Shown: positions 10,246 through 18,972 of the stretch, in pieces
How the letters are laid out: every line of letters starts with the position of its first letter
How positions within the stretch are numbered: position 1 is the first letter of the stretch
Assembly: GCF_021474685.1 (NCBI RefSeq)
Contig: NZ_JAKEIT010000008.1
Span: 1 to 64,000 of the forward strand
DNA length: 64,000 nucleotides
Reading direction: 5' to 3'
Origin: Tetragenococcus halophilus
GTDB taxonomy: Bacteria; Bacillota; Bacilli; Lactobacillales; Enterococcaceae
The notes under the pieces: generated by a model
What the model was told of the DNA's origin: nothing
Database searches by the model: none
Seen by the model: the letters and a program-made list of their open reading frames with translations, nothing else
Program-made: the position numbers and the translations under genes

Positions 10246-11349
10246 TTACAAATTTGTCGCAGCAATTTCATTTAAAATCGCCTCAGGTGTTGCGGTTGGG
10301 ATAGTAATATGTCCCATTTTTCGGTTATTTACCGTTCTTTTTTTGCCATAATAATAAAAATTCCAATTCTTTTTTTCTAAAATTAACTTTAGACTGGTAT
10401 TTAAAGCTTCACCTAAAATATTCACTGTCACAGCTTTACTAAATAACTGAATATCGCCTAAAGGCCAACCGCAAATACCACGAATATGTGCGTCAAATTG
10501 GCTTATGTTACAAACATCAACGGAATAATTTCCAATACTATGCGGGCGCGGTGTTAACTTGGTAGTATAGATACTTCCAGAGGCGGTTAAAACCATTTCA
10601 ATCGCTAAAATGCCACGCAGATTTAAAGACTCTCCAATTTGTACGCCGATACGTTTGATTTCTTCAGCAACTTCTTTTTCCACATCCGCAGAAGCAATCG
10701 TTTCAAATAAAATGCTATCACGATAAATGGTTTCGACTACTGGAAAGGACGAATATTCTAAACCATTGCCTGCAATCAGCACGGACAATTCTTTTTTAGC
10801 AGGAATCAAAGCTTCCAAAATACATGTTCCTTCTCTAAGCAAATTCATAGAAGGAGCTAAATCAGACATATCGTTTAAGATATACTGTTGATCTGTATCA
10901 CGTGTCGTTTTTAATACGCAAGGAAAGCCAATACTATCAATAGCTTCTTGGATATCAGTGGGGCTAATAATTGTTTCATAGGGCGGGATAACAATATTAT
11001 TTGTTTCTAAGAATGATTTTTCCATCAAACGATCTTGCGTGATCGCCAGTAAATCAGTGCCTTGTGGGACATTGACAGAATCAATGATCGCATTTAGGCC
11101 ATCCACACTGATTTTACTTGTTTCATAAGTGACAAGATCGCTTCGTTTAGCCAGTTCTTCCAAGGCAAGGACATCATCGCAATCAGCAACAATATGCCAA
11201 TTTGCTAGCTGAGCAGCTGGACAATCACCTACAGGATCCAATACGCCCACATGAAAACCCATATTTTTCGCACTAATAGCCATCATTTTTCCCAGTTGTC
11301 CTCCGCCGACAATACCAATTGTTCCACCTGGCATCAAAGGTCTGACCAA
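10246..11349 (-). CDS. purK: PurK-like ATP-grasp protein with degenerate active site
   Basis: By overall similarity this is N5-carboxyaminoimidazole ribonucleotide synthase, 367 aa: GIVGGGQLGKMMA at the N-terminus, GICGWPLG and the RKMGHITIP ending are all retained. Residues expected for catalysis are missing. The Gly-rich ATP loop (family RGGYDGKGQ) reads TTRDTDQQ at 148-155. The YEFEN motif reads YETSK (75-79). The second metal-ligand Glu of NELAPRPHNSGH is K264, followed by S271 and N274. The frame is intact and the promoter is good. The start is TTG, with AGGG 6 nt before it; the next ATG is 15 nt downstream without a ribosome site. No purE is adjacent. I infer a repurposed or decaying enzyme. 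Confidence 0.8.
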   Translation of the reverse strand: MVRPLMPGGTIGIVGGGQLGKMMAISAKNMGFHVGVLDPVGDCPAAQLANWHIVADCDDVLALEELAKRSDLVTYETSKISVDGLNAIIDSVNVPQGTDLLAITQDRLMEKSFLETNNIVIPPYETIISPTDIQEAIDSIGFPCVLKTTRDTDQQYILNDMSDLAPSMNLLREGTCILEALIPAKKELSVLIAGNGLEYSSFPVVETIYRDSILFETIASADVEKEVAEEIKRIGVQIGESLNLRGILAIEMVLTASGSIYTTKLTPRPHSIGNYSVDVCNISQFDAHIRGICGWPLGDIQLFSKAVTVNILGEALNTSLKLILEKKNWNFYYYGKKRTVNNRKMGHITIPTATPEAILNEIAATNL

Positions 11350-11391
11350 GTTGATCCCTACTTTCCATTATTGTTTCATATCTACTTTTAA

Positions 11392-11420
11392 ATGATACCT
11401 TGAAAATCACCGAGTCGCAA
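11392..11420 (-). promoter_or_regulatory. Sigma-A promoter for purK-purB-AKR
   Basis: TTGCGA (11415-11420) and TATCAT (11392-11397) are separated by exactly 17 nt, placing the start of transcription about 40 nt before the TTG start codon. I see no convincing purine operator or riboswitch here. Confidence 0.55.
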
Positions 11421-11516
11421 GTAGTCACTAAATAGTTAAATGAAAAATTTTATTAAAAATAAAAATGTTTAGACATTTTAAATTGAAATCGTTTAACTTT
11501 TCATTTAAAAAGAAAT

Positions 11517-11549
11517 AACCAACTAAACAGGCTTTTTGTTTAGTTGGTT
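11517..11549 (-). terminator. Intrinsic terminator after xpt
   Basis: A 13-bp perfect stem (11517-11529, 11537-11549) with a 7-nt loop. On the minus strand it is followed by ATTTCTTTTTA. It lies about 20 nt past the xpt stop. Confidence 0.85.
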
Positions 11550-11566
11550 AGATAACTTCGCAACTT

Positions 11567-12163
<597 letters not shown>

Positions 12164-12192
12164 TCAATTAAAAAAAGCACCTTTTTTGAACA

Positions 12193-12230
12193 AAGTCAAA
12201 AAAGTGTGCAGTTAGACACATTTTTGACTT
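12193..12230 (-). terminator. Expression-platform hairpin of the xpt riboswitch
   Basis: Arms 12193-12206 and 12217-12230 form a 14-bp stem interrupted by one T-T mismatch. The inner hairpin is followed by six T residues on the minus strand, as in a terminator. The 5' arm of this hairpin shares five bases with the 3' strand of aptamer helix P1, which suggests mutually exclusive pairing. Confidence 0.6.
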
Positions 12231-12290
12231 ATAGTCCGATATTTACGGTATCGGGTAGAGACAGCCGTCCAATTACGGCTATATATAAGT
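12227..12290 (-). ncRNA. Guanine-class purine riboswitch upstream of xpt
   Basis: Read on the minus strand, the aptamer has P1 (ACTTATA with TATAAGT, 12284-12290 and 12227-12233), P2 (GCCGT with ACGGC), the junction core TCTACC, and P3 (CCGATA with TATCGG) closed by the hallmark loop CCGTAAA. The specificity base in GGACTAT corresponds to C74, which selects guanine or xanthine over adenine. It sits about 80 nt before the xpt start, the classic location. Confidence 0.93.
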
Positions 12291-12307
12291 ATATAGTACT
12301 TATAAAT

Positions 12308-12336
12308 ATTATGCCTTGATACAAGATAAATTACAA
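12308..12336 (-). promoter_or_regulatory. Sigma-A promoter for riboswitch and xpt
   Basis: TTGTAA (12331-12336) and CATAAT (12308-12313) are separated by 17 nt. Transcription would begin a few bases before helix P1 of the riboswitch, so the whole aptamer is transcribed. Confidence 0.65.
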
Positions 12337-12397
12337 GCTATTGCAAAAATATTTTCTGAAAAAACTAAAAAAGTAACAAAACTACTATTTCTAGTAT

Positions 12398-12448
12398 AAA
12401 ATAAACGACAAGTATTTGTGTTTTAATCAAATACTTATCGTTTATTTT
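12398..12448 (-). terminator. Intrinsic terminator after cstA
   Basis: Long arms 12398-12418 and 12428-12448, nearly perfect over 21 bp with a 9-nt loop, AT-rich at the base. It lies 28 nt past the cstA stop. Confidence 0.8.
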
Positions 12449-12475
12449 GTAATATTTAACTCATAAGACGTTTTT

Positions 12476-13978
12476 TTATGATTTACCTACGTCAGAGGCT
12501 TCTTTACTTTTTGTAAAACTTTTAATTGGCCATTGATCGTTTATAAATTGGCTGTTTGGTGAAAGTGCCGATTTTTGTTTCAAACCTGTACGCCAGAATA
12601 ACCAAAGAATTCCTAGCGTCAAAACAACACCTAAAGTATAAGATAATGGCGTGAGTCCCATCTGTAAGCCAATCGGTTCGCTAAGGATATAGACGATACA
12701 AGCATACAGCATTAAAGCCCCAGGAATAAAGGTAACGAAATAATTTCTTTCTTTCAAAAAGAGATAACGAGTAGAAACCAATAATGAGATCACCGCAGTT
12801 ACCTGGTTAGCCCAGTTAAAATAGCGCCAAAGGATATTAAAATCAATTTGTGTAAGCACAAATGAAATGGCGAATAAAGGAACAGCAACCATTAAAATCT
12901 TTTTGATCTTATCTTGTTTCATGCCAATATAATCCGCCAAAATTGTTCGGCAACTTCTAAATGCTGATAAACCAGAAGAGATCGGAAGAACAATGACACC
13001 AATAATTGCAATTGTTCCTACAACATTCCCAAGCAAGTTAATAGAAACTTCATTTACAACAGCAGAAGGTGTACCTGCATTGATCATACCGTTTAATGTT
13101 TGCCCATCAAACAACGTCATCGAAGCTGCTGCCCAAATCATCGCGATGACACCTTCGCCTATCATCATACCGTAGAAAGTAAAGCGTCCTTCTTTTTCCC
13201 CTTCAGTCGTACGTGAAACCATAGGTGCTTGTGTAGCATGGAAGCCAGACAGCGCACCACAAGAAATCGTGAAGAAAAGCGCTGGAAAAATAGCTGTTCC
13301 TTCAGGATGAAAATTATTCATTGTTTGTACGTTTATATTAGGAATACTATAACCACTAAATAATAAACTTACACCTATAGCAGCAGTACTGATAATTAAA
13401 ATTGCGCCAAAAATAGGGAAAACTTTTCCTAACGCCTTATCAATTGGCAATACCGTTGATATCAAATAGTAAATAAATATTAATACTGTAATAATACCCA
13501 CAGTCATCCAACTTGGCGTGATATCTGCAATTAAATTGGCGGGTGAAGATACAAACACCGTAGCAACAAGTAGTAAAAGTAACATTGAAAAGATATTGAC
13601 TACATGTTTTACAGGCTTGCCTAAATATTTACTAGCCAACTCTGGTAAATGCGCACCGTTATTTCGTAATGAAATCATACCGATCATATAGTCGTGGACG
13701 CCGCCAGCAAATATACAACCTAAAACAATCCATAAATAAGCAACCGGACCATAAAGCGCACCCATAATCGGACCAAAGATAGGACCTGTACCTGCAATAT
13801 TTAATAATTCAATGATGGCGTTTTTAGATTTTGACATAGGAACAAAATCATAACCATCGCGTAATGCTTTAGCTGGTGTCACGCGGTCAGGTTTGATTTG
13901 AAAGTTTTTTTCTATATAAGAACCATAGAAAATGTACCCAAGAATTAATAACCCTATTCCACCTAATAATGTTATCAA
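12476..13978 (-). CDS. cstA: CstA-family carbon starvation / pyruvate transporter
   Basis: Polytopic membrane protein of 500 residues with about 12-14 hydrophobic segments. The family core is clear: DGYDFVPMSKSKNA, GTGPIFGPIMGALYGP and GGVHDYMIGM near the N-terminus, and FHATQAPMVSRT in the middle. E. coli relatives CstA and BtsT import peptides or pyruvate; this is the shorter Gram-positive form without the long C-terminal extension. It lies directly downstream of lytS-lytT behind a terminator and its own promoter. By analogy with BtsSR-BtsT and LytST-PftAB I infer pyruvate uptake induced by that system. The GGAGGG ribosome site is strong. Confidence 0.88.
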   Translation of the reverse strand: MITLLGGIGLLILGYIFYGSYIEKNFQIKPDRVTPAKALRDGYDFVPMSKSKNAIIELLNIAGTGPIFGPIMGALYGPVAYLWIVLGCIFAGGVHDYMIGMISLRNNGAHLPELASKYLGKPVKHVVNIFSMLLLLLVATVFVSSPANLIADITPSWMTVGIITVLIFIYYLISTVLPIDKALGKVFPIFGAILIISTAAIGVSLLFSGYSIPNINVQTMNNFHPEGTAIFPALFFTISCGALSGFHATQAPMVSRTTEGEKEGRFTFYGMMIGEGVIAMIWAAASMTLFDGQTLNGMINAGTPSAVVNEVSINLLGNVVGTIAIIGVIVLPISSGLSAFRSCRTILADYIGMKQDKIKKILMVAVPLFAISFVLTQIDFNILWRYFNWANQVTAVISLLVSTRYLFLKERNYFVTFIPGALMLYACIVYILSEPIGLQMGLTPLSYTLGVVLTLGILWLFWRTGLKQKSALSPNSQFINDQWPIKSFTKSKEASDVGKS

Positions 13979-14010
13979 TCATTTTCCCTCCTCATTTATT
14001 TAATAAAATA

Positions 14011-14053
14011 AGTATAAAACATGAAAGAGAAAATAAATCGTTTTCACAACGGA
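14011..14053 (-). promoter_or_regulatory. cstA promoter region with cre-like and LytTR-like elements
   Basis: A -10 box TATACT (14011-14016) lacks a good -35, as expected for an activator-dependent promoter. Upstream, 14033-14046 resembles a CcpA cre box (TGAAAACGATTTAT on the minus strand, mismatched only in the terminal CA), and 14045-14053 (TCCGTTGTG) is one mismatch from the reported LytTR half-site pattern. All of this is by eye. Confidence 0.35.
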
Positions 14054-14061
14054 ATGACAAA

Positions 14062-14089
14062 AAAGCAGGTCAACTTACACACCTGCTTT
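14062..14089 (-). terminator. Intrinsic terminator after lytT
   Basis: A 9-bp perfect stem (AAAGCAGGT with ACCTGCTTT, 10-nt loop) followed by a T-run on the minus strand. It separates lytS-lytT from cstA. Confidence 0.85.
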
Positions 14090-14125
14090 ACTCAGATACA
14101 TATATAAATATTTTTGCGAATTTTT

Positions 14126-14854
14126 TCACAACCCTAATCTTTCTCTGAAACTTTTGATATAGGACCGACTCACAGGAATTTTCAATTGGTTTGTGATCGT
14201 TAACTGATAGGTATGGTTGAACCAAGGTTGAATCTCGTGAATAGCATCAATTTTAACGATAAAGGAACGATGGACTCGCATAAAACTTTCATCATCTAAC
14301 TTCTGCTGCCAATAAGTTAAAGATGATTGTGTATGATAAGTTTTATCCTTAGTATAAATCTTTGTTATGCCTTTTGAGGCTTCCAGAGCCAAAATATCAG
14401 CCATATTTACCATAATAATCCGATCTTCATCCTGAATAGGTAGATTCTGTTTGGCTTGACTTTGTTCTTTTGTGACAAAAGATAAATGCTGCGATTGACC
14501 ACTTTGGCGGACACGATCGACTGCTTCTTGTACTCTTTCTAGTTCAAAGGGCTTTAAGATATAATCTCGTGCGTTTTTTTCAAAAGCTTCAATAGCATAT
14601 TCATCGTAAGCCGTAGCAAAAACAACGAATGGTGGATGAGGCATTTGTTTTATTTTATCTGCTAATTCTAAACCCGATTCATTCGTTAATTGAATATCGA
14701 GAAATGCCAAATCAATGGTCGTAGTCAGCAAAATTTCTAAGGCTTCTTGTACTGTGCTTACTTCCATAATAGAAGCAACGCCTTCACACTGCTTTAATAA
14801 ATATTTTAACTCATTACGAGCTAAAGCTTCATCATCTACTAATAAAATGTACAT
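14126..14854 (-). CDS. lytT: LytTR-family response regulator
   Basis: Receiver domain (about 1-118) followed by a LytTR DNA-binding domain (about 145-242). The acidic pair D7/D8, phospho-acceptor D53 in LAFLDIQL, T81 and K101 are all present. The LytTR part includes MRVHRSFIVKIDAI and ends near KIPVSRSYIKSFRERL. Its ATG directly abuts the TGA of lytS, indicating tight coupling. The best-fitting target is the downstream cstA gene; in relatives the target may also be lrgAB-type genes, which are not in this window. Confidence 0.93.
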   Translation of the reverse strand: MYILLVDDEALARNELKYLLKQCEGVASIMEVSTVQEALEILLTTTIDLAFLDIQLTNESGLELADKIKQMPHPPFVVFATAYDEYAIEAFEKNARDYILKPFELERVQEAVDRVRQSGQSQHLSFVTKEQSQAKQNLPIQDEDRIIMVNMADILALEASKGITKIYTKDKTYHTQSSLTYWQQKLDDESFMRVHRSFIVKIDAIHEIQPWFNHTYQLTITNQLKIPVSRSYIKSFRERLGL

Positions 14855-16603
14855 TCAATCACTCTCTTTTTTCATAGGTATTAGACAAGATACAAGTGTC
14901 CCTTCTTGACTGGAGTCAAATGTAAGACAAGCTTTTTCTCCAAATAAGCTTACGAGTCGCCGATTTAAATTTTCTAAAGCAGAGCCTGTCCCTTTTTGAG
15001 AAGAAATCACCTCTTTACCTAGTTGTTGAACAATACCATCTGATAAACCCGCGCCATTATCTTGTACTTGAATATTTGCATAATCATCCTTTTTAGATAC
15101 ATTAATCCAAACATGATTATCCGTTTTTCTTGAACGAAACGCATGTTTAAAAGCGTTTTCTACTAAGATTTGCACGATAAATGGTGGCACAGCAATTTTC
15201 TCCAAACCTTCCTCGATTTCAAGATGGACTGTATAACGATCTGGAAAACGTGCTTGTTCTAAAAGTTGATAAGATTTTACCTGCTCGAGCTCTTTTTCCA
15301 AAGGAATAAGATTCTTACGTGCTCCTTGCAAATTTGAGCGGAAAAACTGACTCAGCTGTATCAATAGTTTTCTTGCTTTTTCACTATCCACGCGAATCAG
15401 TGCTGATATGGTATTGATTGCATTAAAAAAGAAATGCGGGTTTACTTGTGCCTGCAAAGATTTTATTTCCGCATCTTGTAAAAGTCTTGCTTGCACCTCT
15501 GCTTCTCCTAATTCGATTTGACTAGAAAAAATATTGCCCAAACCTTCAGCTAATTGACGCTCAACAAATGTTAGTTCTTCAGCGTCTGTGAAATACAGCT
15601 TCAACGTCCCCACAATTCCTTTTGCAGTTTTCAAAGGGATTACAATTGCCGCTTCAAGTAAACAACCAGGGACATCACAACCAATTTCTTCATGAGAATG
15701 TGCTTCGTTAATTTCTCCTGTGTGCAAAACATCATGAGACAAGTCTGTAATTATTTCATGAGAAGGAAGATGATGATCACTTCCTACACCTACATGAGCA
15801 AGAATTTGTTCTTTATCGGTAATACTGACCGCAGAAACTTTCATAAATTTCTTTATAATTTCTGCCGCTTTTTTACAAGATCGTTCATCTAAACCAGAAC
15901 GAAAATAAGGAAGCGTAGCATTAGCTAGCTCCAACACATCGTGAGTTTGAATTGCTTTTGCTTGTAACTCTTGTCTTTGTGCCGTATGAATAATAGACAG
16001 AAAAACCGCCACGCCAAAACTGTTGATTAATGTCATAGGTAAAATAATAGAACGAACTAATTGCCAAGCACCGGTAAATGAACTACTAAATAAAAGAATA
16101 CAAGCCATCTGAATCATTTCTACGCCGGCTCCCATTAGTGCACCTTTTGCGGGTAGCGGAAAACTTTCTTTTTTGATAAATTTTTGTCCGTATAAACCAG
16201 CTGCTAGACCAATAAACAAAGAAGAAAAAACATAGACTTGCGGATCAATCCCTCCCTGATAGAAACGTACAATGCCTGAAATAGCGCCTACTGCAATACC
16301 TACGATTGGACCGCCAGTTATCCCGGAGATCCCAATTGTTAGTGTTCTGGTATTAACTGAGGAAGCTTGCTCGGATAATTTTGCTAATAAAATGTTTGAA
16401 GAAACTTCTCCGTTCTGTATTTCAATACCACTAAAATTAGAAATAATCGCGAACAAACCAAAAATCAGAATAAGTAGCGCTTGCGTTGACCCCTTCTTGC
16501 GATTGGTTAATCTTTGTTTGAAAGAAGGCATATTTAATAATAAATAAGCGATCAGTATAATAAGACCCACACGTTCAAAAAGCAAAATAAATAAGGAAAA
16601 CAT
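14855..16603 (-). CDS. lytS: LytS-type sensor histidine kinase
   Basis: 582 residues: about six N-terminal membrane segments of the 5TM-LytS type (1-210), a GAF-like domain (about 225-365), a His-kinase phosphoacceptor domain with H390 in QAQVNPHFFFNAIN, and a HATPase domain with ILVENAFKHA (N483) and DNGAGL. The GAF part carries the HH...H...C...C pattern seen in the YpdA/BtsS/LytS group (H277, H278, C309, C314). Family members sense pyruvate or envelope state. A TATAAT promoter with a dyad precedes it, with an AGGAGG site just before the ATG. Confidence 0.93.
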   Translation of the reverse strand: MFSLFILLFERVGLIILIAYLLLNMPSFKQRLTNRKKGSTQALLILIFGLFAIISNFSGIEIQNGEVSSNILLAKLSEQASSVNTRTLTIGISGITGGPIVGIAVGAISGIVRFYQGGIDPQVYVFSSLFIGLAAGLYGQKFIKKESFPLPAKGALMGAGVEMIQMACILLFSSSFTGAWQLVRSIILPMTLINSFGVAVFLSIIHTAQRQELQAKAIQTHDVLELANATLPYFRSGLDERSCKKAAEIIKKFMKVSAVSITDKEQILAHVGVGSDHHLPSHEIITDLSHDVLHTGEINEAHSHEEIGCDVPGCLLEAAIVIPLKTAKGIVGTLKLYFTDAEELTFVERQLAEGLGNIFSSQIELGEAEVQARLLQDAEIKSLQAQVNPHFFFNAINTISALIRVDSEKARKLLIQLSQFFRSNLQGARKNLIPLEKELEQVKSYQLLEQARFPDRYTVHLEIEEGLEKIAVPPFIVQILVENAFKHAFRSRKTDNHVWINVSKKDDYANIQVQDNGAGLSDGIVQQLGKEVISSQKGTGSALENLNRRLVSLFGEKACLTFDSSQEGTLVSCLIPMKKESD

Positions 16604-16636
16604 TTTTACCTCCTGTTCACTTTCTTTATTATATTA

Positions 16637-16665
16637 ATTATAGTGCTTCAGACGACTTGCGTCTA
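16637..16665 (-). promoter_or_regulatory. lytS promoter overlapping a dyad
   Basis: TAGACG (16660-16665) and TATAAT (16637-16642) are 17 nt apart. A perfect inverted repeat AGACG-N5-CGTCT (16650-16664) covers the -35 and spacer, where a regulator could bind. The rest of the spacer up to 16784 shows nothing further. Confidence 0.5.
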
Positions 16666-16783
16666 TGCCCCTAATCTTTTTCTTACTAACTACTTAAGGG
16701 CGCTTTTAATGAGCTTAATTAGCATTTATTTAAAACACAAGTCGCAATCGTAATCAGATCTTATACAAAACTTAACGATACAC

Positions 16784-16824
16784 AAATAGATACCCTTTTG
16801 ACCAAGCAAAAAGGGTATCTATTT
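16784..16824 (-). terminator. Intrinsic terminator of the wall-gene operon
   Basis: A 16-bp perfect stem (16784-16799, 16809-16824) with a 9-nt loop, 15 nt past the stop of the TIM-barrel gene. Confidence 0.85.
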
Positions 16825-16839
16825 TCATCATACTTTAAA

Positions 16840-17532
16840 TCAATATAACTTTTTATATTTTTCTAATTCTTGTTGTCGATATAGATCCATCTTTTTACTG
16901 AACAATTCCCCATTAGAAGGCGGCGTATAAGTAATTGCATTAGCTCCGGCTTGAATAGTCGCCCGAATACTTTCATCTGTTGGACCGCCAGTAGCCATAA
17001 TCGGCAATTCTGGATAGAGTTTACGAAAATAAGCGACAACTTCTGGCGTGTTCCTTCCAGCGCTGATGTTAATAATTTTTACACCACTTTCCAGCTTTTC
17101 TTCTATCAAAGAATAAGCGCTAGTCACAGTACAAACAACTGGAATATCGACAATTTTACAAACCTCCTCTACCGTATCAACTGGCGTGGGGCCATTCAGC
17201 ACCACACCTATAGACCCCTGTGATTCTGCAAAAAGACTCATATAGTTGGCTCTGATACCTTGTGTTAAACCACCACCAACACCGGAGAAAACAGGGATAT
17301 CAGCTGCCTCAATAATACTTTTTGTAATCGCTGGGTGGGGGGTAAAAGGATAAACTGCAATTACAGCATTAGCGTTCGTATTGCGAATAATCGCAATATC
17401 TGTTGTATAAATAATCGATCGAATTTTCTTACCAAAAACAATAATCCCGCTTGCCTCTTGAATCGCTTCAGGTACTTTCACAATATCTTTTCTCAATTCA
17501 GTAGTGATATTGGGGATAAATTGATCGCTCAT
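16840..17532 (-). CDS. Conserved TIM-barrel protein of unknown function
   Basis: A 230-residue protein that looks like a small beta/alpha barrel of the phosphate-binding type. The C-terminal ATGGPTDESI and ANAITYTPP strands resemble phosphate-binding loops, and VFSGVGGGLTQG is a mid-protein glycine loop. I recall close relatives in Lactobacillales annotated only as hydrolase, without a demonstrated reaction. It starts 15 nt after the glucosaminidase gene and ends the operon, so a role connected with wall turnover is possible but unproved. No membrane segment or signal peptide is seen. Confidence 0.75.
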   Translation of the reverse strand: MSDQFIPNITTELRKDIVKVPEAIQEASGIIVFGKKIRSIIYTTDIAIIRNTNANAVIAVYPFTPHPAITKSIIEAADIPVFSGVGGGLTQGIRANYMSLFAESQGSIGVVLNGPTPVDTVEEVCKIVDIPVVCTVTSAYSLIEEKLESGVKIINISAGRNTPEVVAYFRKLYPELPIMATGGPTDESIRATIQAGANAITYTPPSNGELFSKKMDLYRQQELEKYKKLY

Positions 17533-17547
17533 TTTAAACCAACTCCT

Positions 17548-18156
17548 CTAGTCATATTGGTCTAACTGATAGGTTTCAATCACTTCGATGACTTTATCAG
17601 CATAACCAGGATCTGTCGCATAGCCATCTTCTTGTAATGCTTCAGCAGCTTCTTGATAATTTTGCGCTGTTAATACAGCTTCATATTTTTGCGGATTCCA
17701 GTCAACACCGTTTACAAATAACATCGTATGATCATCCATAGAATCTTCCCAAGAATGATATACACGAAAGTCTCCTTCGATAGTGATCCATTGCTCATTT
17801 ACATACTCTTTTGTTTCAAGATTCACCTTGTTTTGGTTTCCATAGGCTTTGATGCCAAATAAATTATTATACTCATGAGCTAATTGACTACTTCCCCAGT
17901 TAGATTCCAATGCTGCTTGGCTGATAATAATACTAGGGAGAATACCATATCCTTCTTGTAATTCTTCTGCATGTGGGCGTAGACGGTCAATAAACTCCTG
18001 TTTTGTCATATCCTCATTTTCCTGATGAACAAGTGGGCTATTATTGTTCACAGGGTCTGATAAACTCATCAAGGAAAAAACAAACCCTACTAAAATCAAG
18101 AGAAAACCCACAATTATCGCGGGCATTTTAAGTTGATTTTTCTTCTTTCTTGCCAT
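17548..18156 (-). CDS. Membrane-anchored GH73 N-acetylglucosaminidase
   Basis: Peptidoglycan hydrolase of 202 residues. A positively charged start (MARKKKNQLK) and one membrane segment (about 11-32) are followed by an external GH73 domain. The catalytic Glu is E84 in AALESNWG, and YNNLFGIK is the family motif. ATG 18156 has AGTAGG 6 nt upstream and leaves a 7-nt gap after the VanY-like gene. An in-frame ATG six codons earlier would overlap that gene and lacks a ribosome site. It probably trims glycan strands in partnership with the neighbouring carboxypeptidase. Confidence 0.9.
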   Translation of the reverse strand: MARKKKNQLKMPAIIVGFLLILVGFVFSLMSLSDPVNNNSPLVHQENEDMTKQEFIDRLRPHAEELQEGYGILPSIIISQAALESNWGSSQLAHEYNNLFGIKAYGNQNKVNLETKEYVNEQWITIEGDFRVYHSWEDSMDDHTMLFVNGVDWNPQKYEAVLTAQNYQEAAEALQEDGYATDPGYADKVIEVIETYQLDQYD

Positions 18157-18163
18157 ACACAAC

Positions 18164-18949
18164 CTACTTTTCATTTAATTGATCAAGATATTCTTCTAAC
18201 GTCAGCTCGTGTTCTTCTATATATTTGGCGTTCTTTTTACCGACATAACGAAAATGCCAGGGTTCATAACTAATCTTAGTGATTTCTTCTTTGCCTTTAG
18301 GGTAACGTAAAATAAATCCATAGTCACTTGCATGATCAGCTAACCATTTAGCGCTATCTTCTTTACCAAAGTCAGCAGACAAAACCTCATCCGAATAAGA
18401 TTGTTGCCAATTTTCATCTACAATGTCCAAAGCAAGACCCGTGTGATGCTCACTATGTTTAGGTTCAGTAGAAGTTTCTTTTGTTTTATCTTCTGCTTCT
18501 TTTTCATCCATTCCTTGGCTTTCAAACTGAGCAACACGTCTATCAAAAACTTGTTTTTGATAATCTATCGAACGATAAGCTGAAATAATAACCAAAGGAT
18601 AACCTGCTTTTTGTGCGGCTTCGCTAAACTCTTGATAAGGTTCTATCACTCGTTTATCTAATTGCATGTTTGTATTTGGAATATCTGCAATTTTATCAGC
18701 GGAGATGTCTTTTTCTAAAGCATCATCTGGACCCACTAAAGTAAGTGACCAATCGTCAACTGAGGAATCAGGCAAGTCATCATTTTCACTATTTTGTGTT
18801 TGACCTTCATCAGTTTTACTAGTTGAATCTTTTGCAACAGTTTCTTGTTCGCCAGGTTCTTCAAATGGTTTTGTTACAAAGCGATTAATACCATAGATTA
18901 AAAAAACAACAACGATACTCAATATAATGATTTTTAAATAACGCTTCAA
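18164..18949 (-). CDS. D-alanyl-D-alanine carboxypeptidase, VanY/M15B family
   Basis: Zinc peptidase that trims the terminal D-Ala of peptidoglycan stems. 261 residues: an N-terminal membrane segment (about 5-24), an acidic Ser/Thr-rich stretch to about 65, then the M15B domain with SAYRS, the zinc motif SEHHTGLALD and the EPWHF motif. The start is TTG, with AGGAGGT about 11 nt upstream; I see no nearby ATG that keeps the membrane helix. It is second in a four-gene minus-strand unit. VanY genes can accompany vancomycin resistance, but no van ligase or dehydrogenase is present here. Confidence 0.92.
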   Translation of the reverse strand: MKRYLKIIILSIVVVFLIYGINRFVTKPFEEPGEQETVAKDSTSKTDEGQTQNSENDDLPDSSVDDWSLTLVGPDDALEKDISADKIADIPNTNMQLDKRVIEPYQEFSEAAQKAGYPLVIISAYRSIDYQKQVFDRRVAQFESQGMDEKEAEDKTKETSTEPKHSEHHTGLALDIVDENWQQSYSDEVLSADFGKEDSAKWLADHASDYGFILRYPKGKEEITKISYEPWHFRYVGKKNAKYIEEHELTLEEYLDQLNEK

Positions 18950-18972
18950 AAAAGTTAGACACCTCCTTACTA

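Noticed and set aside
18164-18949. Vancomycin-resistance vanY
   Set aside because: No vanH, vanA/B-type ligase, vanX or VanRS genes occur; M15B carboxypeptidases are common housekeeping wall enzymes.
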